Source: an uncultured Clostridium sp.
GTDB taxonomy: Bacteria; Bacillota; Clostridia; Oscillospirales; Butyricicoccaceae
NCBI GenBank assembly: GCA_947427035.1
Contig: CANEGK010000026.1
Coordinates: 1-33,620 of the forward strand
DNA: 33,620 nucleotides
Direction: 5' to 3'
Each line of letters starts with the position of its first letter. The stretch's first letter is position 1. Of the stretch, positions 1-8,549 are shown one piece after another. The notes under the pieces were generated by a model. The model was not told the DNA's origin. It searched no databases and was given only the letters and a program-made list of their open reading frames with translations. The position numbers were made by a program, and so were the translations under genes.

Positions 1-51
1 GCCTGTCGTTGCAAGGCTTTTCCCACGCCGTATTTTTAACGCGTTTTTAAT

Positions 52-80
52 TTGCCTATTCTCTCTGCGTACGCTATAAT
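52..80 (+). promoter_or_regulatory. Promoter of the 115-1803 gene
   Basis: TTGCCT (52-57) and TATAAT (75-80) are separated by 17 bases, a good housekeeping-sigma promoter. A start about seven bases downstream gives a leader of roughly 28 bases with the AAGGAG ribosome binding site at 102-107. Bases 1-50 show nothing I can name. Confidence 0.75.
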
Positions 81-114
81 AAAGTTTACTATCTGAAAGA
101 TAAGGAGATGCCTC

Positions 115-1803
115 ATGTCCCTGTTTAAAAAGAAAGATCCGTTTGGCGGCGGCAGCGCTTCCAAAAAGCCCAAAAGCCGCCCCCGCGTGATTCTGACCGG
201 CCTTTTGGTGACGCTGCTCGTCGGCCTCGTTTATTTTTACTTTGCCCTGCCGGCCATCAACCTGCACGACCCGGCGTTTTACTTTTTTGTCGGGCTTTTG
301 TGCGTTGTTTTCTGTCTGTGCTCGATTGTCACATCCGGTACGGGCAGCGGCACGCCGCATGAGTATTTCAGCTTTTTGAAAAAGCAGTGCAAAATCCCGT
401 TCATTCTGGTGCTGGTTCTGGTCGGCGTCTTTGCCGTGGGCAGCATCATTTCCATGCCCATCCTGCGCGCTTCCAGCTACCGCGACCTGCTCACTGTGCA
501 GGAAGGCGATTTTGCAACCGACATCGCCGAAATCTCGTTTGACGAAATTCCCATGCTTGACGAAGATTCCGCCGAGCGGCTGGGCGACCGCAAGCTGGGC
601 GAGCTGGCCGATATGGTTTCGCAGTTTGAAGTCTCGGACAACTACACGCAAATCAACTGGCAGGGCCGGCCGGTGCGCGTCGCACCCCTTCTGTACGGCG
701 ACATTTTCAAATGGTTTAACAACCGGTCGGATGGCTTGCCGGCCTATATCCGCGTCGATATGGTGACGCAGCAGGCCGAGGTCGTGCGTCTTTCCTCCCT
801 GGGTCTTGGCGGAATGCGCTATTCGCCCGCCGATCTCTTCGGCCGCAAGCTCGAGCGGCACCTGCGTTTTCTGTACCCGACCTTCATGTTCAGCGAAAGC
901 ACCTTTGAAATTGACGACTCGGGCCACCCTTACTGGGTCTGCCCCAAGCTTGAAAAAACCATCGGCCTGTTCGGCGGCACCGACATCAACGGCGCGGTGC
1001 TCGTCGACGCCATTACCGGCGAGTCGCAGTATTACAGCCGCGATGAGATTCCGTCCTGGATCGACCGCGTCTACCTGGCCAGCCTTATCATCGAACAGTA
1101 CGATTATCACGGCGTTTATGTCAACGGCTTTTTCAACTCGCTTTTCGGCCAGAAGGACGTCACCGTCACCACCAGCGGTTATAACTATATCGCCCTCAAC
1201 GATGATGTTTATATGTACACCGGCATCACCAGCGTGGGCGGCGACCAGTCCAATGTCGGTTTTCTTCTGTCCAACCAGCGCACCAAGGAAACGACCTATT
1301 ACTCGGCGCCCGGCGCTATCGAAGAGTCGGCGCGCGCTTCCGCGCAGGGCGTTGTGCAGGATCTCCGCTACACCACGACCTTCCCGCTGCTTTTGAATGT
1401 CGCGGGCGAGCCGACCTATTTCATGTCGCTCAAGGACGCCAGCGAACTGGTTAAAATGTACGCTATGGTCAACGTCCAGCAATACCAGCTTGTGGCGACA
1501 GGCACGACGGTTTCCGAGTGCGAAAGCAATTATATCCGGCTGCTGACCGAGCGGGGCATTGCCGCGCCCGAAGCGCTTCCGCAAACCGACGACAGCGGCG
1601 CCGTCGCAGAAATTCGGGCGGCTGTCATCGACGGCAACACTTACTATTATATTCGTCTGCTCGGCAACGACTTTTTCTATTCCATTTCTGCGCAGAGCTG
1701 CCCCGAGGCTGTCATTTTGAACGAGGGCGACCGCGTCGACATCCAGGCCGACGCTTCGGCGCAGGGCGACATTCGCCCCGCACTGTCGCTGACCCGGCGA
1801 TAA
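115..1803 (+). CDS. Membrane protein of unknown function
   Basis: I do not recognise this 562-residue protein. Its N-terminus is Lys/Arg-rich (residues 1-24). Three hydrophobic segments follow at about 25-48, 54-75 and 94-117, and then a soluble domain of about 440 residues rich in aromatic and acidic residues with no catalytic motif I can name. By the positive-inside rule the short basic N-terminus is cytoplasmic, so with three passes the large domain should lie outside the membrane. The ATG at 115 has AAGGAG upstream and a promoter at 52-80. A hairpin follows its stop, and the next gene is a membrane-anchored GH18 enzyme on the same strand, so a role at the cell envelope is possible. That role is inference. 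Confidence is high that it is a gene and low on function. Confidence 0.8.
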   Translation: MSLFKKKDPFGGGSASKKPKSRPRVILTGLLVTLLVGLVYFYFALPAINLHDPAFYFFVGLLCVVFCLCSIVTSGTGSGTPHEYFSFLKKQCKIPFILVLVLVGVFAVGSIISMPILRASSYRDLLTVQEGDFATDIAEISFDEIPMLDEDSAERLGDRKLGELADMVSQFEVSDNYTQINWQGRPVRVAPLLYGDIFKWFNNRSDGLPAYIRVDMVTQQAEVVRLSSLGLGGMRYSPADLFGRKLERHLRFLYPTFMFSESTFEIDDSGHPYWVCPKLEKTIGLFGGTDINGAVLVDAITGESQYYSRDEIPSWIDRVYLASLIIEQYDYHGVYVNGFFNSLFGQKDVTVTTSGYNYIALNDDVYMYTGITSVGGDQSNVGFLLSNQRTKETTYYSAPGAIEESARASAQGVVQDLRYTTTFPLLLNVAGEPTYFMSLKDASELVKMYAMVNVQQYQLVATGTTVSECESNYIRLLTERGIAAPEALPQTDDSGAVAEIRAAVIDGNTYYYIRLLGNDFFYSISAQSCPEAVILNEGDRVDIQADASAQGDIRPALSLTRR

Positions 1804-1810
1804 AGTTTGT

Positions 1811-1842
1811 AAGCGTCTGTCATTCTTCTGTTAGACGCTTTA
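1811..1842 (+). terminator. Weak hairpin after the 115-1803 gene
   Basis: AAGCGTCT (1811-1818) pairs with AGACGCTT (1833-1840) around a 14-base loop. Only a short T tract follows before an A run, so termination would be weak. Readthrough into the GH18 gene is plausible, as I see no clear promoter between the two genes. Confidence 0.4.
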
Positions 1843-1879
1843 AAAACAGGTTTGGTTTGCTCCTCCGGAGGTCGATGTT

Positions 1880-3238
1880 GTGAAACAGAAACAAAAATTT
1901 AGTTACGCCCTGGGCGGCTTTGCCCTCGGCGTACTGCTGACCGCTGCGGTATGGCTGTATACCGGCAGAGCGAGCGATACCGGTGCATTCTCTCATTTAA
2001 AAGGCATCCCGTCCGAAACCGCAAACGCCGCTTCCGACGCAGGGCCGGACGAGGCCGCTACCCTTCGGGCGATCGCAGAGCAGGGCGGCGGCACGTCTTC
2101 TGCCTCATACAAACCGCCGTCCGACGCCTGGGACCGCACTGCCGTTTACACCGGGGGCGACGTCGTCAGCTACCAGGGCCGCCGCTACCGGGCCAAATGG
2201 TGGACGCAGGGGGAGCAGCCCGGCAGCAGCGACGTATGGGAAAACCTGGGCATTGCGGACGGGGCGCCGGCCCAGCCTGAAGGGTCGGACAACGTTCCCA
2301 TCGACGCGTCCATTCCCCGGGACACGGAACTGACTGATTTTAAAGTGGTGGGCTATTACCCCAGCTGGAAACCGGATAAGCTCCAGTCCGTGGATTTCAA
2401 TGTGGTAACGCACGTCTGTTATGCTTTTGCCATTCCCACAGCCGACGGCGGCCTGCGGGATTTGGAAAACCCGGAGACCGCAGCGGCCCTGATCCGTTCC
2501 GCCCATGAAAACGGCGCCAAAGTTCTGCTTTCGGTAGGCGGGTGGAGCTACAACGATGCGCCGCTGGAAAACGTCTTTATGGCGGCAACGTCCACAGACG
2601 CTGGGGTGAATCGACTGGCTGAAAATATTCTCGCCATGTGCGAACAGTATGGCTTTGACGGCGTGGATATGGATTGGGAGCACCCCCGGGTAGACGGCGG
2701 CAGCGCCGGACGGTACGAATCGCTGATGCTGGCGCTGTCGGAACCGCTTCATGCCCGCGGCAAGCTGCTGACGGCCGCGGTGCTGAGCGGCGCCACCGCC
2801 GACGGCAACATTTACTATGACGCCGTTGCCCATACCAACGCCGTGCTGAACGCCGTGGATTTCATCAATGTCATGGCCTATGACGGCGGTGACGGGGAAC
2901 GGCATTCCCCGTACCTGTTTGCCGTGGACTGTGGACGGTACTGGAAGGAGACGCGTGGTCTGCCCGCGCACAAGGTGGTGCTGGGCGTCCCCTTTTACGC
3001 CCGGCCCAGCTGGGCGGATTATGGGAGCATCTTGGCAAGCGTACCCGACGCTTACCGCAAGGATCACGTCCTTTTCAACGGCATGGACGTCTATTATAAC
3101 GGTGTGGACACCATGGAAAAGAAGGCCCGGTATGCCAAGGATACGCTGGGCGGCATCATGATTTGGGAATTGACGCAGGATACGTCTGACACGGACAAAA
3201 GCCTTTTACAGGCAATCGGCAGAGTGGCGCAAGAATAA
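1880..3238 (+). CDS. Membrane-anchored GH18 chitinase-like glycosidase with CBM5/12 module
   Basis: A 452-residue glycoside hydrolase family 18 enzyme expected to cut beta-1,4-linked N-acetylglucosamine polymers. The start is GTG at 1880, preceded by TCCGGAGG at 1865-1872. Residues about 7-27 form one hydrophobic segment without an evident signal-peptidase site, so it is probably a membrane anchor. Residues about 77-123 (Trp/Tyr-rich, with GGDVVSYQGRRYRAKWW) match the carbohydrate-binding module 5/12 pattern. The GH18 barrel starts near residue 150 (VVGYYPSW) and carries the catalytic signature DGVDMDWE with its proton-donor Glu, so the site looks intact. A second barrel hallmark, VMAYD, is present. 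GH18 enzymes also occur in spore germination, but those usually carry LysM domains, absent here. Dietary or host chitin, or peptidoglycan, are all possible targets. Confidence 0.88.
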   Translation: MKQKQKFSYALGGFALGVLLTAAVWLYTGRASDTGAFSHLKGIPSETANAASDAGPDEAATLRAIAEQGGGTSSASYKPPSDAWDRTAVYTGGDVVSYQGRRYRAKWWTQGEQPGSSDVWENLGIADGAPAQPEGSDNVPIDASIPRDTELTDFKVVGYYPSWKPDKLQSVDFNVVTHVCYAFAIPTADGGLRDLENPETAAALIRSAHENGAKVLLSVGGWSYNDAPLENVFMAATSTDAGVNRLAENILAMCEQYGFDGVDMDWEHPRVDGGSAGRYESLMLALSEPLHARGKLLTAAVLSGATADGNIYYDAVAHTNAVLNAVDFINVMAYDGGDGERHSPYLFAVDCGRYWKETRGLPAHKVVLGVPFYARPSWADYGSILASVPDAYRKDHVLFNGMDVYYNGVDTMEKKARYAKDTLGGIMIWELTQDTSDTDKSLLQAIGRVAQE

Positions 3239-3310
3239 GCTGGCCGCCTGTCCCAAGGAATCATCCTTTCTAATAAATGGAAACCCATTATAAATGACCG
3301 CTGCGCCAGG

Positions 3311-3345
3311 GCGCGGGACGCTGTTATGTCCCGCGTCTTTTCTTT
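3311..3345 (+). terminator. Terminator after the GH18 gene
   Basis: CGCGGGAC (3312-3319) pairs with GTCCCGCG (3328-3335) around an 8-base loop, followed by TCTTTTCTTT. This is a strong intrinsic terminator that separates the GH18 gene from the rnf operon. Confidence 0.85.
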
Positions 3346-3462
3346 GCCTTGTTGCCTGTATTTTCAGGTAAACTCTGTTTTTCAGTCGTTTATCTACCCG
3401 CTTTTTCTGTTATCATTACAATATTTTTTGTTTCTTTTTTCTTCATTTTAGGCGCTTTTTTA

Positions 3463-3491
3463 TTGTGTTTTCCATTCAGGTGCTCTATAAT
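3463..3491 (+). promoter_or_regulatory. rnf operon promoter
   Basis: TATAAT at 3486-3491 has TTGTGT 17 bases upstream at 3463-3468. The expected transcription start near 3498 gives a leader of about 30 bases before the rnfC ATG at 3531. The promoter lies inside an upstream in-frame GTG extension of rnfC, which argues against that extension being translated. Bases 3346-3462 are AT-rich and hold nothing else I can name. Confidence 0.75.
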
Positions 3492-3530
3492 AGTACTGTT
3501 ATGAAAAGCACATTCAGAAGAGGTGAAACT

Positions 3531-4844
3531 ATGGCGCACACTTTCCCGGGTGGCATCCACCCGGATGCGCACAAAGAGGCAACGTGCGGAAAAGCCATTG
3601 AGCTTCTCAAAGCGCCGGAAAAAGTCATTCTGCCTGTTTCCATGCACATAGGGGCCCCCTGCTCTCCCCTTGTCAATGTCGGGGATCACGTCTGCTTGGG
3701 GCAGAAAATTGCCGACAGCCCGGCCCCTGTTTCCGCACCCGTCCATGCCACTGTTTCCGGCACGGTCACCGAAATTGCCCCCAAATTGCATCCCAACGGC
3801 TCTATGGTCCTGTCGATTGTCATTGAAAACGACGGCTTGGATACGCCTGATGATTCGATCCATCCGCGTGACATCGATACGCTGTCCCCTGAACAAATCA
3901 TCGCCGCCGTCCGCGAGGCCGGTATTGTCGGCCACGGCGGCGCCGCCTTCCCCACACATGTCAAAATCAGCTCGGGTCTCGGCAAAGTGGATTCCGTTCT
4001 TATCAATTGCGCCGAATGCGAGCCCTACATCACTTCGGATCACCGCATCCTGCTCGAATACCCCTGGGATGTCATCGGCGGTGCGCGCATTCTGCAAAAG
4101 CTTTTTGGTGTCAAAACAGCTGTTCTGGGCATCGAGCTCAACAAGCAGGACGCTTTCCCTGTTTTAAAAAGCCACCTTCCCGCCGACGGCTCGGTCACTC
4201 TGGCCCCCTTGGCCTGCAAATACCCCCAGGGCGCTGAAAAGCAGCTCATCAAGGCGCTGACCGGCCGCGACGTCCCGTCCGGCAAGCTGCCGGCCGACGC
4301 CGGCTGCGCCGTTTTCAACGCCGACACGGCGGGCGCCATTTACCGCCTGTTCATCACCGGCCTGCCCATGGTGCGGCGCATTGTCACCGTTTCCGGCTCG
4401 GCCGTCTCCAACCCCAAAAACCTGGAAGTCCGCATCGGCACCCCGGTTGAAGATTTGCTGGAGGCCTGCGGCGGCTTTTTGGAACCGCCCAATAAGCTGC
4501 TGATGGGCGGGCCCATGATGGGCAATCCGCTCTTTTCCGCCGAAGTTCCCGTCATCAAGGGCACCAACGCCATTCTCGCTTTTTGCAAAGAAAAATGCCC
4601 CATTCCCGCCCGCACCGCCTGCATCCGCTGCGGCAAATGCGTCAGCGCCTGCCCCATGCACCTGATGCCGACCAGCATTTATCAGAATTACGAAAAGCAT
4701 AACCTGGCCGGCTGTGAGCGCTACCGCGCTCTCGATTGCGTGGAATGCGGCGCATGCACCTATGTCTGCCCTGCCAAAATACCGCTGGTACAGGGCATTC
4801 GCGCCGCCAAGCAGCGTGTGCTCGACGCGCGCAGGAAGAAATGA
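3531..4844 (+). CDS. rnfC: Rnf complex subunit C, NADH/ferredoxin-linked iron-sulfur flavoprotein
   Basis: RnfC is the peripheral subunit of the Rnf ferredoxin:NAD+ oxidoreductase. It carries FMN/NADH-binding and two [4Fe-4S] clusters on the cytoplasmic face of the membrane. The 437-residue protein opens with the family pattern FPGGIHP and a biotinyl-like beta domain. The NADH-dehydrogenase-like core contains NCAECEPYITSDHR. Near the C-terminus are two cluster motifs, CIRCGKCVSACP and CVECGACTYVCP. I chose the ATG at 3531 because AGAGGTG lies just upstream and a TATAAT promoter sits within the longer GTG frame from 3465. It is the first gene of rnfCDGEAB, the usual clostridial order, and is 12 bases from rnfD. 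Confidence 0.97.
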   Translation: MAHTFPGGIHPDAHKEATCGKAIELLKAPEKVILPVSMHIGAPCSPLVNVGDHVCLGQKIADSPAPVSAPVHATVSGTVTEIAPKLHPNGSMVLSIVIENDGLDTPDDSIHPRDIDTLSPEQIIAAVREAGIVGHGGAAFPTHVKISSGLGKVDSVLINCAECEPYITSDHRILLEYPWDVIGGARILQKLFGVKTAVLGIELNKQDAFPVLKSHLPADGSVTLAPLACKYPQGAEKQLIKALTGRDVPSGKLPADAGCAVFNADTAGAIYRLFITGLPMVRRIVTVSGSAVSNPKNLEVRIGTPVEDLLEACGGFLEPPNKLLMGGPMMGNPLFSAEVPVIKGTNAILAFCKEKCPIPARTACIRCGKCVSACPMHLMPTSIYQNYEKHNLAGCERYRALDCVECGACTYVCPAKIPLVQGIRAAKQRVLDARRKK

Positions 4845-4856
4845 GGAGGCGAAAAC

Positions 4857-5870
4857 ATGCTTGATTTATCCAATGTAAAGGTCAGCTCGTCGCCCCACAT
4901 CCGCTCTGACGACACGACCAAGCAGATCATGCTCGACGTCGTCATTGCCCTGATGCCCGCTCTGGCCGTTTCTATTTTTGTTTTTGGCTGGCGCAGCCTT
5001 GTGATTACCTGTTTTTCCGTCTGTTGCTGTATCTTTTTTGAGTGGTTTTACGGTATTTTAGCCAAAAAGCCCAACACGACCGGCGACATGTCCTGCGTCG
5101 TCACTGGCGTGCTGCTCGCCTTTAATATGCCGGTCACCGCGCCGCTGTGGATGGTTCTGGTCGGCGCCGGTTTTGCCATCATTGTCGTCAAACAGCTTTT
5201 TGGCGGCATTGGCAAAAACTTCATGAACCCTGCGCTGGCAGCGCGCGCCTTCCTTTTCTCCTGGCCGGTCATCATGACGACCTGGGTCAAGACGCGTACG
5301 GCTTTGCCCCTTTTTACAGCGCCGGTTGACGTCGTCACCTCGGCCACGCCGCTGTCTTACCTGAAAAACGGGATGCTGCCCGACGCCTCAGTCGCCGACA
5401 TGGCCCTGGGCATGGTGAGCGGCTGCCTGGGCGAAACCTCGGCTCTGGCCCTGATCGCCGGCGGGCTGTATCTTCTGTACCGTCGCGTCATCTCGCCCCA
5501 CATTCCGCTGGCTTACTTGGGCACCGTCGCCGTTTTGACCTTCCTGTTCCCGCGCGGCGGACTTGATTCCTTTGATTTCATGGTGGCGCATCTGCTGAGC
5601 GGCGGTCTGATGCTGGGCGCTATTTTCATGGCAACCGACTATACCACCTCTCCGCTGACCAAAAAGGGCAAGGTCATTTTCGGCATCGGCTGCGGCCTTC
5701 TGACCGTCTTTATCCGCTACTTTGGCTCGTATGCTGAAGGCGTTTCCTATTCCATTCTCATCATGAACGCCTTTGTGCCCTTGATCGAACGCTTTACCAT
5801 TCCCAAAAACCCAGCTGAAAAGCGCAAAACGCTGAAACAGCCGGCAAAGGAGGCCGAGAAAAATGGATAA
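4857..5870 (+). CDS. rnfD: Rnf complex membrane subunit D
   Basis: RnfD is a polytopic membrane subunit with covalently bound FMN and is part of the ion-translocating core. The 337 residues contain about nine hydrophobic segments. The conserved flavinylation region reads VVTSATPL, which makes Thr164 the likely phosphoester attachment site; the more usual (S/T)GAT has Ser in place of Gly here. The start has AGGAGG at 4844-4849, and the 3' end overlaps rnfG by 8 bases, so the two are translationally coupled. The C-terminus is Lys-rich and probably cytoplasmic. Confidence 0.97.
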   Translation: MLDLSNVKVSSSPHIRSDDTTKQIMLDVVIALMPALAVSIFVFGWRSLVITCFSVCCCIFFEWFYGILAKKPNTTGDMSCVVTGVLLAFNMPVTAPLWMVLVGAGFAIIVVKQLFGGIGKNFMNPALAARAFLFSWPVIMTTWVKTRTALPLFTAPVDVVTSATPLSYLKNGMLPDASVADMALGMVSGCLGETSALALIAGGLYLLYRRVISPHIPLAYLGTVAVLTFLFPRGGLDSFDFMVAHLLSGGLMLGAIFMATDYTTSPLTKKGKVIFGIGCGLLTVFIRYFGSYAEGVSYSILIMNAFVPLIERFTIPKNPAEKRKTLKQPAKEAEKNG

Positions 5871-6450
5871 ATCCGCGCAAAATCCCTTTGTCCGGGAAAT
5901 CATTCGCTTGGCCGGCACCCTTTTGGTCATTACACTCATCGTTGCCGGCTGTCTGGGCGCCGTTGACGCCATTACCGCCGACAAAATCGAAAGCCTCGCT
6001 TTGGAAAAAATCCAGCGGGCTATGAACGAGGTCATCCCCGGCGGCTCGTTTGAGCAAGTCGAGTTTTCCGACGACAGCGGCCTGATTCAGGCGGTCTACA
6101 CGGCCACTGTTTCCGGCGAATATGCCGGCATGTGCTTCGAAGTTTCGCCCAACGGCTTCGGCGGCGCCATCGGGCTGATCGTCGGCGTTTCCCCGGAAAA
6201 CACCGTTCTGGGCGTACAGGTTGTCTCGTCAACCGAAACATCAGGATTGGGCTCCCGCGCTTCCGAGCCGGAGTGGCGCGAGCAGTTCGTCGGCAAAACA
6301 GGGCCTTTGACTGTGCAGAAAAATGTTGCCTCGGGTGAAAATGATATTCTCGCCATTTCGGGCGCGACCATCACCTCAAAGGCCGTAACCAGCGGCGTTC
6401 AGGCTGCGCTGGACTACGCTGCCGCCCACCAGCCGGAGGTGTCAAAATGA
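5863..6450 (+). CDS. rnfG: Rnf complex subunit G, FMN-binding
   Basis: RnfG carries a covalent FMN on an extracytoplasmic domain held by one N-terminal transmembrane helix (residues about 15-36). The 195-residue protein ends with the FMN-binding domain motif ISGATITSKAV. Thr169 of SGAT is the predicted attachment residue, added by an ApbE-type flavin transferase that is not in this window. It overlaps rnfD by 8 bases and rnfE by 4 (ATGA), so it is tightly coupled within the operon. Confidence 0.97.
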   Translation: MDKSAQNPFVREIIRLAGTLLVITLIVAGCLGAVDAITADKIESLALEKIQRAMNEVIPGGSFEQVEFSDDSGLIQAVYTATVSGEYAGMCFEVSPNGFGGAIGLIVGVSPENTVLGVQVVSSTETSGLGSRASEPEWREQFVGKTGPLTVQKNVASGENDILAISGATITSKAVTSGVQAALDYAAAHQPEVSK

Positions 6451-7043
6451 GTAAAATCTTCAAGCAGTTCAAAGAAGGGCTCATCACCAACAACCCTGTT
6501 TTTATTCAGTTTTTGGGCATGTGCTCTACTTTGGCCATCTCGATTAAAATCCAAAATGCCCTGGGCATGGGTCTGGCCGCCACAGCGGTGCTCATCTGCT
6601 CCAACGTCGTCATTTCCCTGCTGCGCAAAGTCATTCCTTCCAAGGTTCGCATCGCCTCATATATCGTCATTGTGGCCGGCTTTGTCACAGCCATTGACTT
6701 GCTGATGCAGGCCTATCTGCCCGATCTCTCGGAGTCGCTCGGCGTCTTTATCCCCCTTATCGTTGTCAACTGCATCATTCTGGCCCGCGCCGAAGCCTTT
6801 GCCTCTAAAAACAAGGTGCTTCCTTCGGCCATTGACGGCTTGGCCATGGGCCTGGGCTTCACCCTTGCCCTGCTGATCATGAGCGCCGTACGCGAGCTTC
6901 TGGGCGCCGGCACACTGGCGGGCGTTCAGGTTATGCCCGACGGCTATCAGCCCGCCATGCTGCTCATACTGCCGGCCGGCGGATTCCTGACGCTCGGCTT
7001 TCTGGTCGCCATCTTCCAGAAAATCATGAAGAAAGGGGAGTAA
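6447..7043 (+). CDS. rnfE: Rnf complex membrane subunit E
   Basis: RnfE is a six-helix membrane subunit homologous to RnfA and to NqrD/NqrE. The inverted RnfA/RnfE pair holds an intramembrane [2Fe-2S] centre in the ion-pumping core. The 198-residue protein has the family's N-terminal patterns NPVFIQFLGMCSTLA and VVNCIILARAEAFA, including the Cys residues placed in the membrane. The start overlaps the rnfG stop (ATGA), and rnfA follows after 3 bases. Confidence 0.97.
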   Translation: MSKIFKQFKEGLITNNPVFIQFLGMCSTLAISIKIQNALGMGLAATAVLICSNVVISLLRKVIPSKVRIASYIVIVAGFVTAIDLLMQAYLPDLSESLGVFIPLIVVNCIILARAEAFASKNKVLPSAIDGLAMGLGFTLALLIMSAVRELLGAGTLAGVQVMPDGYQPAMLLILPAGGFLTLGFLVAIFQKIMKKGE

Positions 7044-7046
7044 ACG

Positions 7047-7634
7047 ATGTCCGGAACTGAAATTTTCTCATTAGCGCTTGGCGCCATTCTGGTCAACAAC
7101 TTCATTTTCTCGCGTTTTCTGGGCATTTGCCCTTTCCTCGGCGTTTCCAAAAAAGTGGAAACGGCCGCCGGCATGGGTATGGCCGTCATTTTCGTCATGA
7201 CGGTCGCCTCGGCCGCGACTTATCTGCTCAACGAATTTGTCCTGATCCCCCTTAAGCTCGAGTATATGCAGACGGTGGCCTTCATTCTGGTCATCGCCAG
7301 CCTCGTGCAGTTTGTCGAAATGGTTTTGATGAAGATGATGCCTGCACTGTATCAGGCGCTGGGCATCTACCTTCCTCTCATCACTACCAACTGCGCCGTG
7401 CTCGGCGTCGCCCTGCTCAACGTGCAGGAAGGCTATAACTTCCTCGGTTCGGTCATCTTCGGCTTTACCGCCGCCGTCGGCTTTACGCTGGCCATCATTC
7501 TCCTGGCTTCAATTCGTGAGCGGCTGGAGTTCGCCGACGAGCCCAAATGCTTTAAAGGTTTTCCCATTGTCCTCATCACCAGCGGCCTTCTGGCCATTGC
7601 CTTTATGGGCTTCCAGGGTCTGAGCATCTTTTAA
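7047..7634 (+). CDS. rnfA: Rnf complex membrane subunit A
   Basis: RnfA is the partner of RnfE in the membrane core. The 195-residue, six-helix protein shows the family landmarks [16 protein letters not shown] in the first helix and TTNCAVLG in the fourth, with the paired Cys residues. GGGGAG at the end of rnfE provides its ribosome binding site. The 51 bases after its stop hold the rnfB ribosome binding site and no hairpin. Confidence 0.97.
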   Translation: MSGTEIFSLALGAILVNNFIFSRFLGICPFLGVSKKVETAAGMGMAVIFVMTVASAATYLLNEFVLIPLKLEYMQTVAFILVIASLVQFVEMVLMKMMPALYQALGIYLPLITTNCAVLGVALLNVQEGYNFLGSVIFGFTAAVGFTLAIILLASIRERLEFADEPKCFKGFPIVLITSGLLAIAFMGFQGLSIF

Positions 7635-7697
7635 ACCCGCCGAACCGGAACACCGTCTGCATCGTTCCCCTATCCTTTTCAAGAGGTGAAATTATCC

Positions 7698-8522
7698 ATG
7701 TCAATCAGTTCCGTTCTCATACCGGCCGCTACCCTGGGCGCTATGGGGCTGTTTTTCGGCGCGCTGCTCGCCGTCAGCTCCAAGGTCTTCCACGTTGAAC
7801 AGGATCCGCGCATTGCCCAAATTACCGACGTGCTGCCCGGCGCCAACTGCGGCGGATGCGGTTACGCCGGCTGCGCCAACCTGGCTTCCGCCATTGTCGA
7901 AGGAACGGCCGCCGTGTCCACCTGCCCGGTGGGCGGCCCCCCTGTCGCTGAAAAAATTGCCGCCATCATGGGCGTTGAAGCGGAGGATGTCGGCAAAATG
8001 GTGGCCCATGTCAACTGCCGCGGCGGCCATAATGCCAAACGCAAGTATGAATATGCCGGTTTGCAGGACTGCCTCGCCGCATCCAAGGTTGCCGGCGGCC
8101 CGCTTGAATGCACCAGCGGCTGCCTGGGCTTTGGCTCGTGTGTGAAGGTCTGCAAATACGGTGCGCTGCATCTTGAAAACGGCGTTGCCGTTGTCGACGC
8201 TTCCAAATGCGTTGCCTGCGGCCAGTGCGTCGCCACCTGTCCCCGCCACCTGATTTCTATTGTTTCCGACAAACAGGACGTTTTTGTCAGCTGTTCGTCA
8301 CATCTGCGCGGCGCCGAACTGCGCCGTATCTGCAACATCGGCTGTATCGGCTGTATGCTGTGCCAAAAGGCCTGTCCGACCGGCGCCATCACCGTTACGG
8401 ATAATTTGGCTTCGATCGATTATGCTAAGTGTATTAACTGCGGCGCCTGCGCCCGCGCCTGCCCGCGTAAGCTGATCGTCAACGCGAGTGAGAGTGCTCC
8501 CATGCAAAAGCCCGTGCAATAA
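7698..8522 (+). CDS. rnfB: Rnf complex subunit B, multi-cluster ferredoxin-type protein
   Basis: RnfB is the likely entry point for electrons from reduced ferredoxin. The 274-residue protein has one N-terminal membrane helix (about 5-26). The Fe-S domain follows with Cys51, Cys54, Cys59 and Cys76 in the family pattern, then ferredoxin-like cluster motifs such as CVACGQCVATCP, CIGCMLCQKACP and CINCGACARACP. An in-frame GTG at 7686 lies inside the ribosome binding site AAGAGGTG (7681-7688), so I place the start at ATG 7698. It is the last rnf gene, and the next gene follows after 27 bases without a terminator. Confidence 0.96.
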   Translation: MSISSVLIPAATLGAMGLFFGALLAVSSKVFHVEQDPRIAQITDVLPGANCGGCGYAGCANLASAIVEGTAAVSTCPVGGPPVAEKIAAIMGVEAEDVGKMVAHVNCRGGHNAKRKYEYAGLQDCLAASKVAGGPLECTSGCLGFGSCVKVCKYGALHLENGVAVVDASKCVACGQCVATCPRHLISIVSDKQDVFVSCSSHLRGAELRRICNIGCIGCMLCQKACPTGAITVTDNLASIDYAKCINCGACARACPRKLIVNASESAPMQKPVQ

Positions 8523-8549
8523 TCTTCTATTCTCTGGAAGGATGAGGAT

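Noticed and set aside
2105-3067. Long - strand open frame opposite the GH18 gene
   Set aside because: It mirrors codon periodicity of the GC-rich GH18 gene and has no ribosome binding site or recognisable domain.
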